A stretch of 64,000 nucleotides of DNA from Histoplasma ohiense (taxonomy: Eukaryota; Ascomycota; Eurotiomycetes; Onygenales; Ajellomycetaceae): assembly GCA_017607445.1 (NCBI GenBank), contig JAEVHH010000001.1, positions 5,270,001 to 5,334,000 of the forward strand, written 5' to 3'. Made by a program: the position numbers and the translations under genes. Below, one piece after another: positions 21,941 through 34,303 of the stretch (within the stretch, counting starts at the first letter, position 1; each line of letters begins with the position of its first letter). A model generated the notes under the pieces. It was not told where the DNA came from, did not search any database, and was given only the letters and a program-made list of their open reading frames with translations.

Positions 21941-22930
21941 AATTGGGCTTTTTTACCCCCATCGTTTCTCTTTCCCTCATTCCACTTTCCAAATCCCCCC
22001 ATTCTATTCACTGTTCCCGTTCTCTTTTCATATCTTTTAATGTTCCTTTTGTGCCATCACTAAAACAGAACGCCGTGAATAATTAACCCCTCTGTTATAA
22101 CAAAATTGACCTTGCGTGTATTGAAGGGTTCTATTTTTAATTCTGATCATAGTTCAGCTCTTAATTCTTTCTTATTCTTTCTTAAGTTTTACTCACCCTG
22201 TTATGGTCGGGAGGCCTACCTGCTCTCGCAATGCGACTCCCTTTCTTTTTCTTTGCGACAATACAACAACTCGAGAACCTCCTTCCTTTACTAATATTTG
22301 TCCTTATAATTTTTTCGATTCGTTTCACGTCATGAAACAGGATCCATAGCTCATTCAGACGAAGTCTCGTGTGGTGGGGGAGCAAGGATGAATCAAAGAC
22401 GTGGAAAATATACCTTTTGGGCTTGCAACAGCATTGATTTCATGCCACCCTGGTTTTTTTCTTTGGGTTTGTACCTCTTTCTCTACAAGATATATCCGCC
22501 TTAGCATTTCGCTTTTTTATCTCGTCTCTTGATTCTCCATTCTCTAACAAGCAGTGCTTCATTCCCTCTCTTTTGTTGTCAAACAATCAATACACTTTCA
22601 GTCTCAATTCGATTTCCTTCTTCCATAATACTTCTCCCTCCTTCATTTTCTCCTTCTCTCTTTTTGCTTTTGCGATTCGTTTTTAGGGCCCTTTTTCATC
22701 CTCTCCATTTCTGCGGGCATATAGACGTAACCACGGACATAAAAAAGTTGATATCCAAGAAACTTTAAAAACGCAACCGTTTCTTACCAGCCGGCTGACT
22801 AGCAAAGTTATTTTATAACATTATCCAAGTTCTATTCTAACACTCTACATCATTCTAGCAATTATTTATTAAATTTTCGAACGTGTGGAGTGATGAAGTT
22901 AAGCGGCGAATTCGAAGCTGCTTCCGATTT
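21941..22930. other. Spacer between YRB2 and tRNA-Ala
   Basis: About 1 kb, strongly pyrimidine-rich on the + strand between 21950 and 22700. No protein gene recognised. Confidence 0.6.
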
Positions 22931-23013
22931 GGGCAATTAGCTCAGTTGGTAGAGCGTTCGCTTTGCATGCCTTAGACTGCGAAAGGTCGTGATTTCGATT
23001 ATCACATTGTCCA
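22931..23013 (+). tRNA. tRNA-Ala (anticodon TGC) with a 10-base intron
   Basis: A cloverleaf with acceptor GGGCAAT/ATTGTCC, D arm GCTC/GAGC, anticodon stem TTCGC/GCGAA and T arm GTGAT/ATCAC. The anticodon TGC is at 22964-22966. Ten bases (22968-22977) after position 37 do not fit the loop and are read as a canonical tRNA intron. The G3-U70 wobble pair, the main identity element of tRNA-Ala, is present, and the discriminator is A. A T5 terminator follows at 23018. Confidence 0.92.
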
Positions 23014-23017
23014 GTTC

Positions 23018-23022
23018 TTTTT
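23018..23022 (+). terminator. Pol III terminator of tRNA-Ala
   Basis: Five T residues five bases after the tRNA, followed by a longer T-run at 23024-23034. Confidence 0.7.
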
Positions 23023-23278
23023 GTTTTTTTTTTTCGTCTTTATTTTCTTCGTCCCTACTATGGTTTTTGTGCAGGATTTAAAAACCTGGCAGTTTCTTGC
23101 ATGCAATCCTCTGAGGGTTTAAATTAGTAAGTATATCGGTCACATGACCACGCGTTTTTGACCGCATTTCAACTGGAGGCCATCTTGGGCGTGACAGGCC
23201 ATCAAGCAGGCTACATTTTGAGAAGAATGCTGTGTATTGAATGATGCGACCTCCTCGCGTTCAAGACATTCTGAACTC

Positions 23279-26200
23279 ATGAATAATGGATTGAAGAGGA
23301 AGGCAAATGCCTTAAATGATGGGGAACACCGTGCCACAGAGGATGGGTCTGGATATCTATCTTGTTCTCCAGGATTGCCAGGTGAAGGACAACGAGGAGA
23401 TGTGGGAAGAGTGTATATGAGCCCTTCAGCAAGGCTACCGGTGGAAGTGGCAACCACTACCACTCTCCCAACCAAGACTCACGATGGGACGAGCTCCGCT
23501 CCATTGCAGCCCCCCAAAGGCAAAAGAGGACGAGGCTCTGCATCGTCATCCTCGAGGTCTAGCAGCACCTCTTCCCGAGGCCGGCCGAAAAAATCACCTG
23601 CTACTTCTACTCCGTCAATTCCCTGGCCTGAACCTTTCAAACTCCTCGCTCAAACGCATCGTGCCCTCAACCTTGTTTATACCTTCTGTTCCGCGCGAAA
23701 GCACTTTGCGACAACGTTTGATAATATCAAAGCAGCTGCCGAAGCGCAGACAGGCGGACGTAAACTGAGTGTTGAAGATGCGGCCAGGGTCAAGGTGTTG
23801 ATTCCGCGGTCAGTGAGATTCGAAAGTGTTGATAAGGGAGTTGTAGATCTTGTCGGAGTGAATGAGGCCAAAGGTACAGGGAAGATATGGAGAGATTTGG
23901 AGATTGAGGGGATGGGCCATGACGCCGAGGACAGCGAAGGTCTAAATCCAGATGGTGGCGGTGACGTGTTGATATTTGAATTTGTGGATGGGGATTTGAA
24001 GAAGGATCCCCAGCAGAATTCTTCTCGTAGGAGATCGAAAACGGACGACATTAGAGTTCCTGTCTACAGCCAGAAACACATGGTGACTCTGATTGAGAAA
24101 CGAAATAAAAAATTTTCAGATGCTGTTGATGCCTTCCTTTCTAGGTGTCAGGATGAGGATGTCGATCCCGTTGAGAAGCTGGAGGCTGATAAAGATATGT
24201 ACGTTCCTGTGTTGCCTCGCAGTGGTGCTAACACCCCTGCAGCGATGAGATTGCCGGCACAGATCCCTAAGGAACGCGCAACTATTGCAGAAATTATTGC
24301 TAGTATCAGAGAAATGGAGTGGTACACTGATCAGATAGTACCCGATGGACATCGGGTCTTTGACCCACAGCCAGCCGTTTACGGTGATCTGACATTTACT
24401 CTTTCACAGAGTCTGGTCAACGCTCTATATAATACCCGAGGCATTACACAGTTCTATTCACACCAGGCGGAAGCCATCAATAATCTCCATGACGGGCATA
24501 ATGTCATTGTTTCTACTTCGACAAGCTCAGGGAAGTCCCTTATTTACCAGGTTCCAATGTTGCATGAGCTGGAACAGGATCCTCACAGCAGAGGGATGTA
24601 CATCTTTCCGACAAAGGCGCTTGCTCAGGATCAACGCCGAAGCCTAAAGGAATTACTGGGGTATATCGAAGGCTTAGAGCATTTACTCGTGGAAACATTT
24701 GATGGCGACACGCCTATGGCAGATAGAAACGTGATTAGAGAAGAGGCACGGATTATTTTCACAAATCCGGACATGCTACACATTACGATATTGCCTCAAG
24801 AATCCTCTTGGCGGACTTTTTTGAAGAACTTGAAATATGTAGTTGTGGATGAACTTCATGTTTATAACGGTCTTTTCGGTTCCCACGTTGCCTTCATTAT
24901 GAGACGGCTACGGCGAATATGCGCTGCAGTTGGAAACCGCCATGTCAGGTTCATATCTTGTTCAGCCACGGTTGCGAATCCCGAAGAACATATGAAAACA
25001 ATATTTGGGATTGATGATGTGAGATTAACAGATATCGACGGGTCACCCTCCGGAAGAAAGGAATTTATATGCTGGAACACTCCGTTTCGTGATCCTGGAG
25101 ACCCATCTTCTGGTCGTGGTAACAGTATCCAGGAGAGTTCCCGTTTGTTCTGCCAACTGATCCTGAGAGGTGTACGCGTGATTGCCTTCTGTCGGATTCG
25201 GAAACAGTGTGAATTGTTGTTAGCTGCTGTTAGAGATGAGCTTAAAAGCCTAGATCGAATCAATGTCTCGCGATTTGTGATGGGCTATCGTGGCGGCTAC
25301 AGTCCGCAGGATAGGCGAAAAATAGAGCGAGATATGTTTGAGGGGAAATTACTTGGGATCGTCGCCACAAATGCACTCGAGCTAGGTGTGGATATCGGCT
25401 CACTCGATGCTGTAATAACGCATGGATTCCCGTACTCTATCTCAAATCTGCGCCAACAAAGTGGGCGTGCCGGGCGTAGAAACAAAGACTCTGTCTCTAT
25501 TCTCGTCGGTGATTCCTACGCAACTGATCAATATTACATGCGAAACCCGGACGAACTCTTTACGAAGCCCAATTGCGAACTTCAGGTGGATTTACGGAAT
25601 GAGTTGGTACTTGAGGGTCATGTCCAGTGTGCTGCTTTCGAAATGCCAATCAAGCCGGACGAAGATACTGAATACTTCGGTCCACAACTCCACGAGTTTG
25701 CATATACACGACTTACCAAAGATAGCTTAGGTTTTTACCATTGTCACGAACGATTCCGCCCTCACCCTTCGAAATGCGTTGCTATTCGAGACACTGAAAA
25801 TAATCATTATGCAATCATCGACACAACTAACAACCGAAATGCCGTCATTGAAGAAATTGAGGAATCGAGAGTGATTTTCAGTATCTATGAAGGGGGTATT
25901 TTCTTTCACCAAGGACATCCATACATGGTTAAGGAACTCAATACCGACAAGCGCTTTGCCCGTGTCATCCGGGTTCATGTGGACTGGACGACCCAACAAC
26001 GCGATATCACGGACATCGATCCCATCGAAACCGAAGCTATAAGACGCATCAGCAGTACGGCCAACACCAAAGCCTTTTTTGGCGCTATCAAAATTCGAGC
26101 GATTGTCTATGGCTACTTCAAACTGGATAAAAAGGGTCGAATTCTTGACGCTGTGGCGCTTGATAATCCGCCAATTGAAATCCTGAGTAAGGGAATGTGG

Positions 26201-26875
26201 CTAGACGTCCCTAAAAAAGCGCTGGATATCTTGAAGACCCGCAACCTTAACGCAGCCGCAGCCATCCATGCAGCAGAACACGCCATCCTGTCTCTCATGC
26301 CAACATACATCATCTCGTCGCCTGGTGATGTCCGCACAGAGTGCAAAGTTGCTGTCAAAGAATTAGGCCCAAAACACCAACAAGCGATGAACCAAACCAG
26401 ATCCCAAAATGTTAAACCTCCTCCCATACCTGCCCGTCAACGCCCCGCCCGACTAACTTTCTATGACGCCAAGGGCGGGTCATCGGGCTCGGGAATTGCT
26501 GCGAAGGCATTCGAATTCGTCGACAGTCTTCTCCGACGGGCACTAGGACGGATTGAAGCATGCCAATGCACGAGTCCGCAGGGGTGCATCGAGTGTGTTT
26601 GTGATGAACGGTGCAAGGAGATGAATGTTGTCATGAGTAAAGCCGGCGCTGGCGTGGTGCTGAAGTGTTTGCTTGGGATAGAAGTTGATGCGGAAGCGCT
26701 GCCATGGGGGGAAGATGTGCTGGGAGATCGCGGCGTTGCAAGCGACGTGGTGTCAATCCAGGAGGGGAAGGAGTTGGCTGGGGGCTTGGAGACTATTGTT
26801 GAGGCTATGGAGGTTTCGGCAAGGCCAGGTGCTCGCGCTCGGATTTATGGGGTGGAAGGGGTGGTTGAAGGATGA
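23279..26875 (+). CDS. HRQ1: RecQ-family DNA helicase Hrq1
   Basis: A single exon of 1198 codons from the ATG at 23279; the 14 codons upstream stay open but have no ATG. The basic, Ser-rich N-terminus contains KGKRGRGSASSS. Walker A is STSTSSGKS with Lys419, the DExH box is DELH at residues 524-527, and motif III is ISCSATVANPEEH. The second RecA domain has ATNALELGVDIGSLDAV and the QQSGRAGRR arginine-finger motif. The C-terminal MZB/DUF1998 region carries a Cys cluster at about 1095-1112 (CQCTSPQGCIECVC). This architecture matches Hrq1, the RecQ4-related helicase acting in inter-strand crosslink repair and telomere maintenance. Length is normal. Confidence 0.95.
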   Translation: MNNGLKRKANALNDGEHRATEDGSGYLSCSPGLPGEGQRGDVGRVYMSPSARLPVEVATTTTLPTKTHDGTSSAPLQPPKGKRGRGSASSSSRSSSTSSRGRPKKSPATSTPSIPWPEPFKLLAQTHRALNLVYTFCSARKHFATTFDNIKAAAEAQTGGRKLSVEDAARVKVLIPRSVRFESVDKGVVDLVGVNEAKGTGKIWRDLEIEGMGHDAEDSEGLNPDGGGDVLIFEFVDGDLKKDPQQNSSRRRSKTDDIRVPVYSQKHMVTLIEKRNKKFSDAVDAFLSRCQDEDVDPVEKLEADKDMYVPVLPRSGANTPAAMRLPAQIPKERATIAEIIASIREMEWYTDQIVPDGHRVFDPQPAVYGDLTFTLSQSLVNALYNTRGITQFYSHQAEAINNLHDGHNVIVSTSTSSGKSLIYQVPMLHELEQDPHSRGMYIFPTKALAQDQRRSLKELLGYIEGLEHLLVETFDGDTPMADRNVIREEARIIFTNPDMLHITILPQESSWRTFLKNLKYVVVDELHVYNGLFGSHVAFIMRRLRRICAAVGNRHVRFISCSATVANPEEHMKTIFGIDDVRLTDIDGSPSGRKEFICWNTPFRDPGDPSSGRGNSIQESSRLFCQLILRGVRVIAFCRIRKQCELLLAAVRDELKSLDRINVSRFVMGYRGGYSPQDRRKIERDMFEGKLLGIVATNALELGVDIGSLDAVITHGFPYSISNLRQQSGRAGRRNKDSVSILVGDSYATDQYYMRNPDELFTKPNCELQVDLRNELVLEGHVQCAAFEMPIKPDEDTEYFGPQLHEFAYTRLTKDSLGFYHCHERFRPHPSKCVAIRDTENNHYAIIDTTNNRNAVIEEIEESRVIFSIYEGGIFFHQGHPYMVKELNTDKRFARVIRVHVDWTTQQRDITDIDPIETEAIRRISSTANTKAFFGAIKIRAIVYGYFKLDKKGRILDAVALDNPPIEILSKGMWLDVPKKALDILKTRNLNAAAAIHAAEHAILSLMPTYIISSPGDVRTECKVAVKELGPKHQQAMNQTRSQNVKPPPIPARQRPARLTFYDAKGGSSGSGIAAKAFEFVDSLLRRALGRIEACQCTSPQGCIECVCDERCKEMNVVMSKAGAGVVLKCLLGIEVDAEALPWGEDVLGDRGVASDVVSIQEGKELAGGLETIVEAMEVSARPGARARIYGVEGVVEG

Positions 26876-28665
26876 GTTGAGATAATTACTTTGATATCTA
26901 GGCTTGGGCATACATGTGGATAAAGCTTTGTTTTCTCAAATATACTCTCGATCCCGTTCGTCCTCCTCTAACACTTTATTTGTCCTGTATGTACCCATAC
27001 CTTTCTTTCTCTTCTTACCCCTTTTCTAGCTAGAAGTCTAAAATGGTAGAACGTGGACGGATGTAGAGAAGGATAGTGATAGAATTCGAAAAGGAAATGT
27101 GATAACTATAAAAAGGTTATTGGAATGCTCAATTCTTTTGATATTCAATTCCTTCATGGCTTAAATTTTTATAAAGCACCGTCAAATTGACGTATTCCGC
27201 ACCCGGGTTGATCGAGTTCCATTCTGGATCACTTTGTACCAACCATTATACTAAATTAGTTTGAGAAATGACTTTTTAAGAGAAATGTAGTTAACTACCT
27301 TCCCATAACTTGACGAAGTAGTGAAATAATATTTCATTTTTGTATCCTTTATATGATTTAATCACTTTTTGTATAAATATTTGATATTCGTTTAGAGTTT
27401 GCAAAAAAAGACACTTAAGGTTCAAGTTTTTGAAAACTTAATCATGGGAATTTTTTTTAATCACGAAATAGTAAAACTATAAAGAAGTTGAAGATTTGAG
27501 AAAATTCTAAAGTATAACTAACTACGGAGTATGCTTTCTCAAATTAATAGTATGACCATTTTAACTGAATGGTGAAGCCCTGTCTTGTTGTTTTACATAC
27601 TATCGATTTTAAGTTTTAATTGCAGGTTTTAACTTTTATACTAGTTACTGAAGATTGAAGTTTATAGAAGTGAGAAACTTGATGATTTAATGATTTTATT
27701 AATTTTTTTTTTTTTTTTGTAAAAAAAAGATGAGGAGTGTAGCACTACTGTACAGGTTTCATTCATTGTGATTTCATCAGCTGGAGAAGAAAATTGGATC
27801 TAGTCAGCGAGTCGTTTTTTTCTCTGTTTTTATATATATATATATGCACTAAATATATAGATACAAGAATATACAAGAAAACGAAATAGGAGATGGAAAC
27901 TAGGTACATTTCTAGCTTACATATCTATCAGCTTATGGATATTATTGTCCTTCCTTCCTTCACTATCATTCAGCTTTCGCTATCAATGGAAGGACATTCT
28001 ATTGTATGTATGGGGATTACCTACCCTAAGGATCGAAGAAGAGCGGGCTAGAGGAGGGAGGGAAATTGAAGTTTTAATTTCGCCTAGGATCTTCTATTCC
28101 TAACTAAAAGCGGAATTATGTACGTGACATTAGGCTTGCAGATCTCGACTTATTTTGTCCCTCCTCGCAATTCGGGCTGGCATTTCATGTATTTCGTTGA
28201 TAGTAGTGTTCGCTGGGAAACAATGCTTCGACAAAAAGGAGTAACTCTCAAACAACAGAGTCATTTGCGAGGAGGGGCCATTTTCATGTAATGGATGGAA
28301 CTCGTGGTTCATTTCCATGTCTTGTATTCATGTCAAAGGGAGAATGGAGGTTCAAATCCAGGTGTTTGGTTGGAAGATCGATTCTATATCGATACATACA
28401 TGTATATGAACCTGTGTGTTGGCGGAGTGGCAAGGTGAACCTTCTTTTCGCCACGTCAGCCTCCGATCAAATCCCGGCCCCCATTAAAAGCCGAGAAGTA
28501 GAATCGAGAAAGAGAATTCAGAAGAGGGGAGGAGAAGAGAGCTACTGGGGATACAGGGTGCTTAAGGTAGTAATAAAAAGACGAACACCTCTTCTCCCTC
28601 GCCGCGTGCATACCTCCAAATAAGAATATATCGGAAGACACTCTGGCATATGTCTTGTAAAGGTG
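26876..28665. other. AT-rich spacer between convergent HRQ1 and the Zn2Cys6 gene
   Basis: About 1.8 kb with no gene recognised. It has A/T tracts near 27700-27729, a (TA)n run at 27831-27844 and one TACGGAGTA at 27523-27531. Near 28422 there is a weak tRNA-like A-box/B-box pair that does not fold as a tRNA. Confidence 0.55.
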
Positions 28666-31070
28666 TTAAGGAGTCAGTTCGGATGGAGAGGTCTCGGAGT
28701 ATAGTCCAACCGTAGTAGGAGGCGTGAGTGTGCTGCTTGTGCAGCTTCCTGAACTACTAGTGTCATCTACGGACATTCTCCAGAACATTGTCTTCAAATC
28801 ACGAACGTCCTCCCGAAATGTGTCTCGGGGGTTTAACTCGCGCTCACCGGTCCATTCACGGATTTCGCGAACTAGCTTTGGACATCCTTCATCGTTTCGG
28901 AGCCACCACCATCTCAGTTCGGGCAGTTGCCATAAATCTGCCATTTTGGAGCGGAATGCCGATGGATAAACGAATCTGGATGGAAAGGGAATTTTAGTAA
29001 AGTGAGTGAGAGAAATTATCCGGTTGCGACAGATTAGCTTACCCAAATTGTTCTACCTTGGCCAAGAGTTTCCGACACCACATGATATGTTTTTCATCAC
29101 TGGGAATGAACAGAGTGGAAAGAGCTAAGGAGGATTGGACCTGTATAATCCAGTCTTTCGGTTTATTGGGCCACCGCTCCATAGTTTCAATAAGACCGCA
29201 GAGCTCTAATGCGTCGCTTTGCAATTCTGCAAGGTCCAGCTGCTGCAAGAACAGGCCGGTTTGGTATTGATGCATCATTCTGGTACCAAGAATGTCAACC
29301 AGACAACAGTTGACGTCCCAGTATGATTCGTCATAGATCCTGCCTGGCACGTAAGGATCCACAATATCATCTGGCCCAAGAGGCACCTTATTAGGGAAGG
29401 ACATAACTAGGTGATCTGGGCTGGCCAAAGAATTCCATGCTTCCTGTATTTTGTCAAGCCGAGCAGTGATATCGTGGTTTTGGCGTTCAAATTCTTCAGT
29501 TGAAATAAGCATTCGTGACGCATTTGCAATCAACGACGCCATATCCATGCCAACCCTCCTAGTGCGGATGGCACATGTGTAAAATTGTTTGTTGATATTT
29601 CCTGGGTCCTTAGCTTCCTCTTCGACGGCGAACGACTCACACGCGATATACCATTCTGGACTTAAAATGGCTTCGCTACCGGCTAAAATACCGGACACGA
29701 CATCAAAACGGGCATACCATAAGAACATATAGCGGCGGAACTCGTTTTCATTAATTTTTTCTGGGGTATAAAGCTCGGTGAGCATACGTTGGGCGGCTTG
29801 ATGGTGGTCTATAACGCTCACCCAGTCACCTAGGTATTCCTGCGATCTTCGTTAGAACGAAAGGGGGAAGTCTGAACTAGAAAGGTGACATACTTCGAAG
29901 GTTGCTAACTGAAGAATCGTTAGCAACATAGCATCATGGTGCGTGCTGTTAGTGCTGAGCGACTTTAGTAGGCCTGTTACTGATTTGTTATAATATTTGA
30001 GGAAGGTGTAAAGTTTGCCATTAGGATGTCGGATGGAGCAAATATATGCTGAGAAGCCGATGACAGCGTACAGCAACGGCTCGTATTGCACAGCGTACAT
30101 AAGGAGATCTTTAGTAATAAAGGACTGTGCGTCTTGTCGCATAAAATAATGGCGAAATGTTATAATGTGTCTGTGATACGCCAGAAAAAACTGTACGTCG
30201 TATTTCAGCTTGGAAACCCCAGGTAAGTTAGAAATTCCCTTCAAAGAGCATTCGAATGTTGCCGCTTCATTACCACATCCTGAAATTGTCGAGATCATAT
30301 CGCTTATGGGAAAATTATCTCGTCCATGGGCGTCCGATGGTGATTTCGGAGGCCTCCCTTTCCGCCGGACTAGCGATTGGGCACTTTGGCTTCGAGAAAT
30401 AGTAGCTCTTGGTCGGGATACTGGTGGTGATACACTACTGGGATGATCATCCTCCTTAAGTTCCTCTTTTTTTTCGGTGCCCTTTTTCCAGCTTTTTCCA
30501 GTACCGCCATTATTTTCATCCGAAGATTCACTCTCTGGTATAGTTGGAGGCTTTTCAGCGGCTCCCAGATTCGTGCGGCTTCCTGTTCGCCTTACTTGGG
30601 GTGGTGGGTAGACGCAGTCTCTGTTTCCCTTGCTGCACCCTGGAAATATAGCAAAACGAGTTAAAAAGTAACTGGAGCTTTTAGTTCGATGGGTAGAACG
30701 TACTGTCACAAATTGGATGAGTTTCATCACACTGTAGATGACAGATCAGCAACCAATCTTGAGGCGCGTGCAGGAGAATAACAAAGAGCAAAGAACAAAC
30801 CTTCACTCGACGAGAACGGCATGTAAAGCATCCACTCCTTGTTCTTTTGTGTTTTCTTCGATCACTTGGTGCGGATGCCATTTGGAAATGAGCATGGGGG
30901 GTCTCCGGAGGAGGCATATGAGGTTGATGGGAATAATGCCACACGGAGTTGGTGTGGGGATATTGTGGGGTTGTTAGTATATCTGGATGGGCGGCAAACT
31001 GGGCAGCGGCATGCGTTGAGGGTGCATCGTAGCCTTCTGCAGGGCCACCAGGCGGAAAATATGAACTCAT
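28666..31070 (-). CDS. Zn(2)Cys(6) fungal transcription factor
   Basis: Five exons on the minus strand: 30801-31070, 30704-30731, 29894-30639, 29043-29839 and 28666-28975, giving 716 residues. The binuclear cluster has Cys at 81, 84, 91, 98, 101 and 108, the exact C-x2-C-x6-C-x6-C-x2-C-x6-C spacing. It is encoded across three exons, the middle one only 28 bases long; the perfect spacing confirms the splice model. An acidic/Ser-rich linker and KGRPPKSP AT-hook-like element follow. The large middle region (FFLAYHRHIITFRHYF, then LLTILQLATFEEYLGDW) matches the fungal transcription-factor domain of the Ajellomycete/Aspergillus type. The start ATG is at 31070. Target genes cannot be inferred: no pathway genes adjoin it. 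Confidence 0.9.
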
Positions 31071-34000
31071 TCTGATTTTCAATTGTCTGTGCGCCGATTA
31101 GAAACACCGTTGATATTCCCGGGAGCCGGGACTTCTAGAAATCTCATATCTTAGTCCACAGACACTTTGGCGCGTCTTGGTTGCACAACCCCGGTATAAG
31201 AAGGTGGAAAACGATGGAACAAGCAGGACCGGATCGATCGATCATACAAGCTGCAGCAAAGATGCTGCCAGCTTACCATGCAGGTGCGGTCAAATGCGGC
31301 CAAGTGCGACGGAATAATCAGCAAACGAAACACCGTCAAACATCGTTCATGGGCTAATCGCAACGACCGCTACCAAAGGCCCGAAGAGCAGTGCCGCCAG
31401 GTTCTTGCCGTTTCGTCCGACCAAAGGAAACCTCCGAAATTTACACACTACCAGGGAATAAGGAGAGGGTGGTGTACTCTGTGAAGCGCTTGGAGTTGGA
31501 ATAACGATAGACGGCTGGCCAAGCGCTGCGGTGCTGGGCGGGTTTCTGATAGATGTGTCTGGACTAAAAATGAAAAGAGAAAGGTTAAGAAATATGATCA
31601 TAATCTGGCGTTTAGGAGTGAATTCCAAGGCCCTAAGTTAAGCTTACTGTCCTGTAAGCCCGAGGGTGCTCAGTCTGCAGTGACCAGGATGATTGGAAGT
31701 CCACAAGGGGAACACGGGGAGCGTTCTGTGCGGCTGTGCCGTTATTGTTGTTGCCGCTGGTTGGACTGGTTCGAGGGGCCCAGAAAGAGATGTCGACTGG
31801 CTGTGGGTTGAAGTGGAGCAGTGTATTAATAGCTGATCAATGGTTGAGCCAAGTCACAGGTGGCCTCAGAGCAATGCAGCCTTACTGCGTCGGCCTTAGG
31901 CCCTTTTGGCCAAGACTACTAGTAGTTGGCTGGCGAATAATAAAAGTATCCTTGGGGCTTCTGGAAGTGACAGACATCAGCTCATTTTCTTCCCAACATG
32001 AAATCAATGGTCAGGACGTTCTTGGGGCGGGCATCACCGAACTTCTTGCCAGTCGAAACAAATCGAAGTTCACGTTCCAATATCATCTAAGGCTTTGGTC
32101 ACTCAAGAACGGTAACTTTCAAACCCAAGGTTCCTTCATTGAACAAGTGGTGGAACGTTGAAAGACTGCCGATTCAAGGCAAGACGGAAGTGCACAAGGA
32201 GATCCATGAAGTCCTCTTTTGTACCGCAGCAATACTCAGTAGAAATAGATAGCAGGACTCGACTATGAACAAAACATCCTATGGTTTTCTCTCAGGACTT
32301 AATTCACCAGACTTAGCTTGCAGATGTGTATACATTGAACTGTACCATAACGTAGCACTATGTACGTTCAGGCACATGTATGTATGTATGTGTACATCCG
32401 TAGCATCAAGGTGTACCTGCACTCTCGCATCCAGTAACCAATAACAAAAAATGGAAAATTGTCGGCCACGGTTCCAGGCGATCCAGGCGTGTTTAGGTTT
32501 CTGGAGAGCCGGACGATCTGGAAGGTTGTTCGGTGTCTGGTCCCGCTGCGGGACTAGCGGATTCTGTCAATCGACCACCAGCCGCAGCAGGCGGCGGCGA
32601 ACTCAGCACGCTCAGCATCCACGAATGAGGTGTGGTAACGTTGCGATTGGGGCGTGAAAAAGCGGAATAAACGAAGGACTCGAAAACAACGGGGGTACAG
32701 AGTGAGGATTTCCCTTCTGCCGTTCTTGTCGGGTACTCCTCTTCACGCAGAGATCAAATTCTGCCCTCGGAAACTGCGAAGTAGTATCTATTCCCCCACT
32801 TAGGACATCGTCCTTTTTAGCCTTGACGCCAAAAGGGGGGGCTTGATATCATGAACCAACTTTCCAGTGGGTGAGCCTAGGTTATAATTTTCCAATCCCC
32901 CGGAGTCCAATAGCATCAAACCTGCATGGCAAGCCGCATCCAGCCGGCAATTTAGGGTTTCCAAGGGAGGGCGGTCTCTTGGGAATTGGAAAGGTTGGTC
33001 CCAAGACGGCGGGGTTGCTGAGTGATCCCTATGAACGGTGCAGCACCATGGTTTGGGATCCCACATCTAATCAACTTGGGAAAAGTCAATATTGTGCAAC
33101 AGTCAAGCCACGAGGATGGCGAGTGAAGATTGACAAACACAATGAAGGGCAGGAATTTACCAACAAAATCCAAAATCAGACTTCGAAGACGCCTGACCTG
33201 GGTTTTTTTAAGTTCATGCTTAGAATATTTCACACACCAGTTCTTATGTCAAATAGCAGTCGCTATACAACCAGCGAGCAGGGTCTTTCTGTGAGGAGCC
33301 ATGAAGGCAGAAATCTTTACGTACCAGGATTATTGAAAAATTTTACTAGCAAGCAGAGAGACGGAGATCTCTTCATTAGAGACCAAATAACGACCTATAT
33401 TGTCAAGATTCTATAGCGATCTCACAGACTAATGAATAGACCAAAATTTCTATTCCATATCTATATATTATTGGTGTGATTGATTATCTTACTCATCTTC
33501 GATTCATTTTATCCTCGGGTGTGGCTTATTAGCGATATGATTAAGAGGCTAGTAAAGGAGAACTTGAAGATATGAAAATATAGTAAACAATATAACATAA
33601 CTTATATATAATATAGAACGTTGAATGAGTGAAAAGTGAAAAAGTGCTGTGAATTGTCATAGGCCTACGGTCTTCCGAGAGAGCCTTGCTGCAGAAAATC
33701 TATCTTAGCAGATAACTATCTAAAGATCTTAGTGATGTGAAGAGTTACTCAGGATGGTTCATGATGAGAACAACGTCGTCGGACCGTTGGTTATATCAGA
33801 CAAAAATCAGACAAAAATCAGACAAAAGTCTCGTTTTTCTTCTCAAATCACTTATTTCTTATCACACAAAAAAAAAAAAGAAAAAAGAGAAGAAGAGAAG
33901 AAAAGGAGAAAGAGAAAAAGGAATGAAAAAAAAAAAAAAAAAAAAACCTAAGAGAATCTGAGCAATGTTAGAAGATAACTACTGTGCAAACATTGAAAAG

Positions 34001-34300
34001 CTCCGTACTAGTTAACTAGATAGAGCATTCCCGCAAACGTCATCCGGTGCTGCTCCAAAGTGAGAGTGGCCGAGTGGTTGTGTGTGTGGCGCAGGCCCTG
34101 GATTTTAATGCCGGTGTGCTTAGCCGGCCACATCCCCACGGCCCATGGATGGACAATAGTCCTTGCGCAGGCGCTAGAAATTCATATGGTCAATCCTAAC
34201 AAGTCAGGCACCAAGACCCCGTCACTTATACTATGAGGACCGGATTTGTTTGAGCTCCAAGCATTTGGGATTTCCTTGAAATTTCCAGCATGCGCAGGGA
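31071..34300. other. Upstream region of the Zn2Cys6 gene and gene-poor sequence
   Basis: No intact gene recognised. Several open frames (for example 32871-33416 on the + strand) have no domain-like features and I do not call them. Short repeats include GTATGTATGTATG near 32376 and three near-copies of CAGACAAAAAT around 33798-33829. A purine-rich stretch lies at 33867-33950. Confidence 0.5.
33867..33950 (+). repeat. Homopurine (A/G) tract
   Basis: About 80 bases almost entirely A and G on the + strand, ending in a run of about 20 A. Low-complexity sequence in the gene-poor tract. Confidence 0.8.
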
Positions 34301-34303
34301 TAT

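Noticed and set aside
28420..28475. A-box (TGGCGGAGTGG) and B-box (GATCAAATCC) pair like a Pol III gene
   Set aside because: Acceptor and T stems do not pair, so no tRNA fold; probably chance.
31736..32161. 141-codon frame beginning with poly-Leu
   Set aside because: Looks like a signal peptide at first, but the rest has no protein-like pattern and it lies in decayed spacer.
32871..33416. 181-codon open frame on the + strand
   Set aside because: No domain or plausible protein composition; no ATG context or intron support, in a gene-poor tract.
34060..34140. tRNA-Leu-like sequence (GTGGCCGAGTGGTTG, later TTTTAAT loop)
   Set aside because: The D-arm-like start is good, but no TTCGA T-loop and no matching acceptor stem could be found. 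At most a decayed tRNA fragment.
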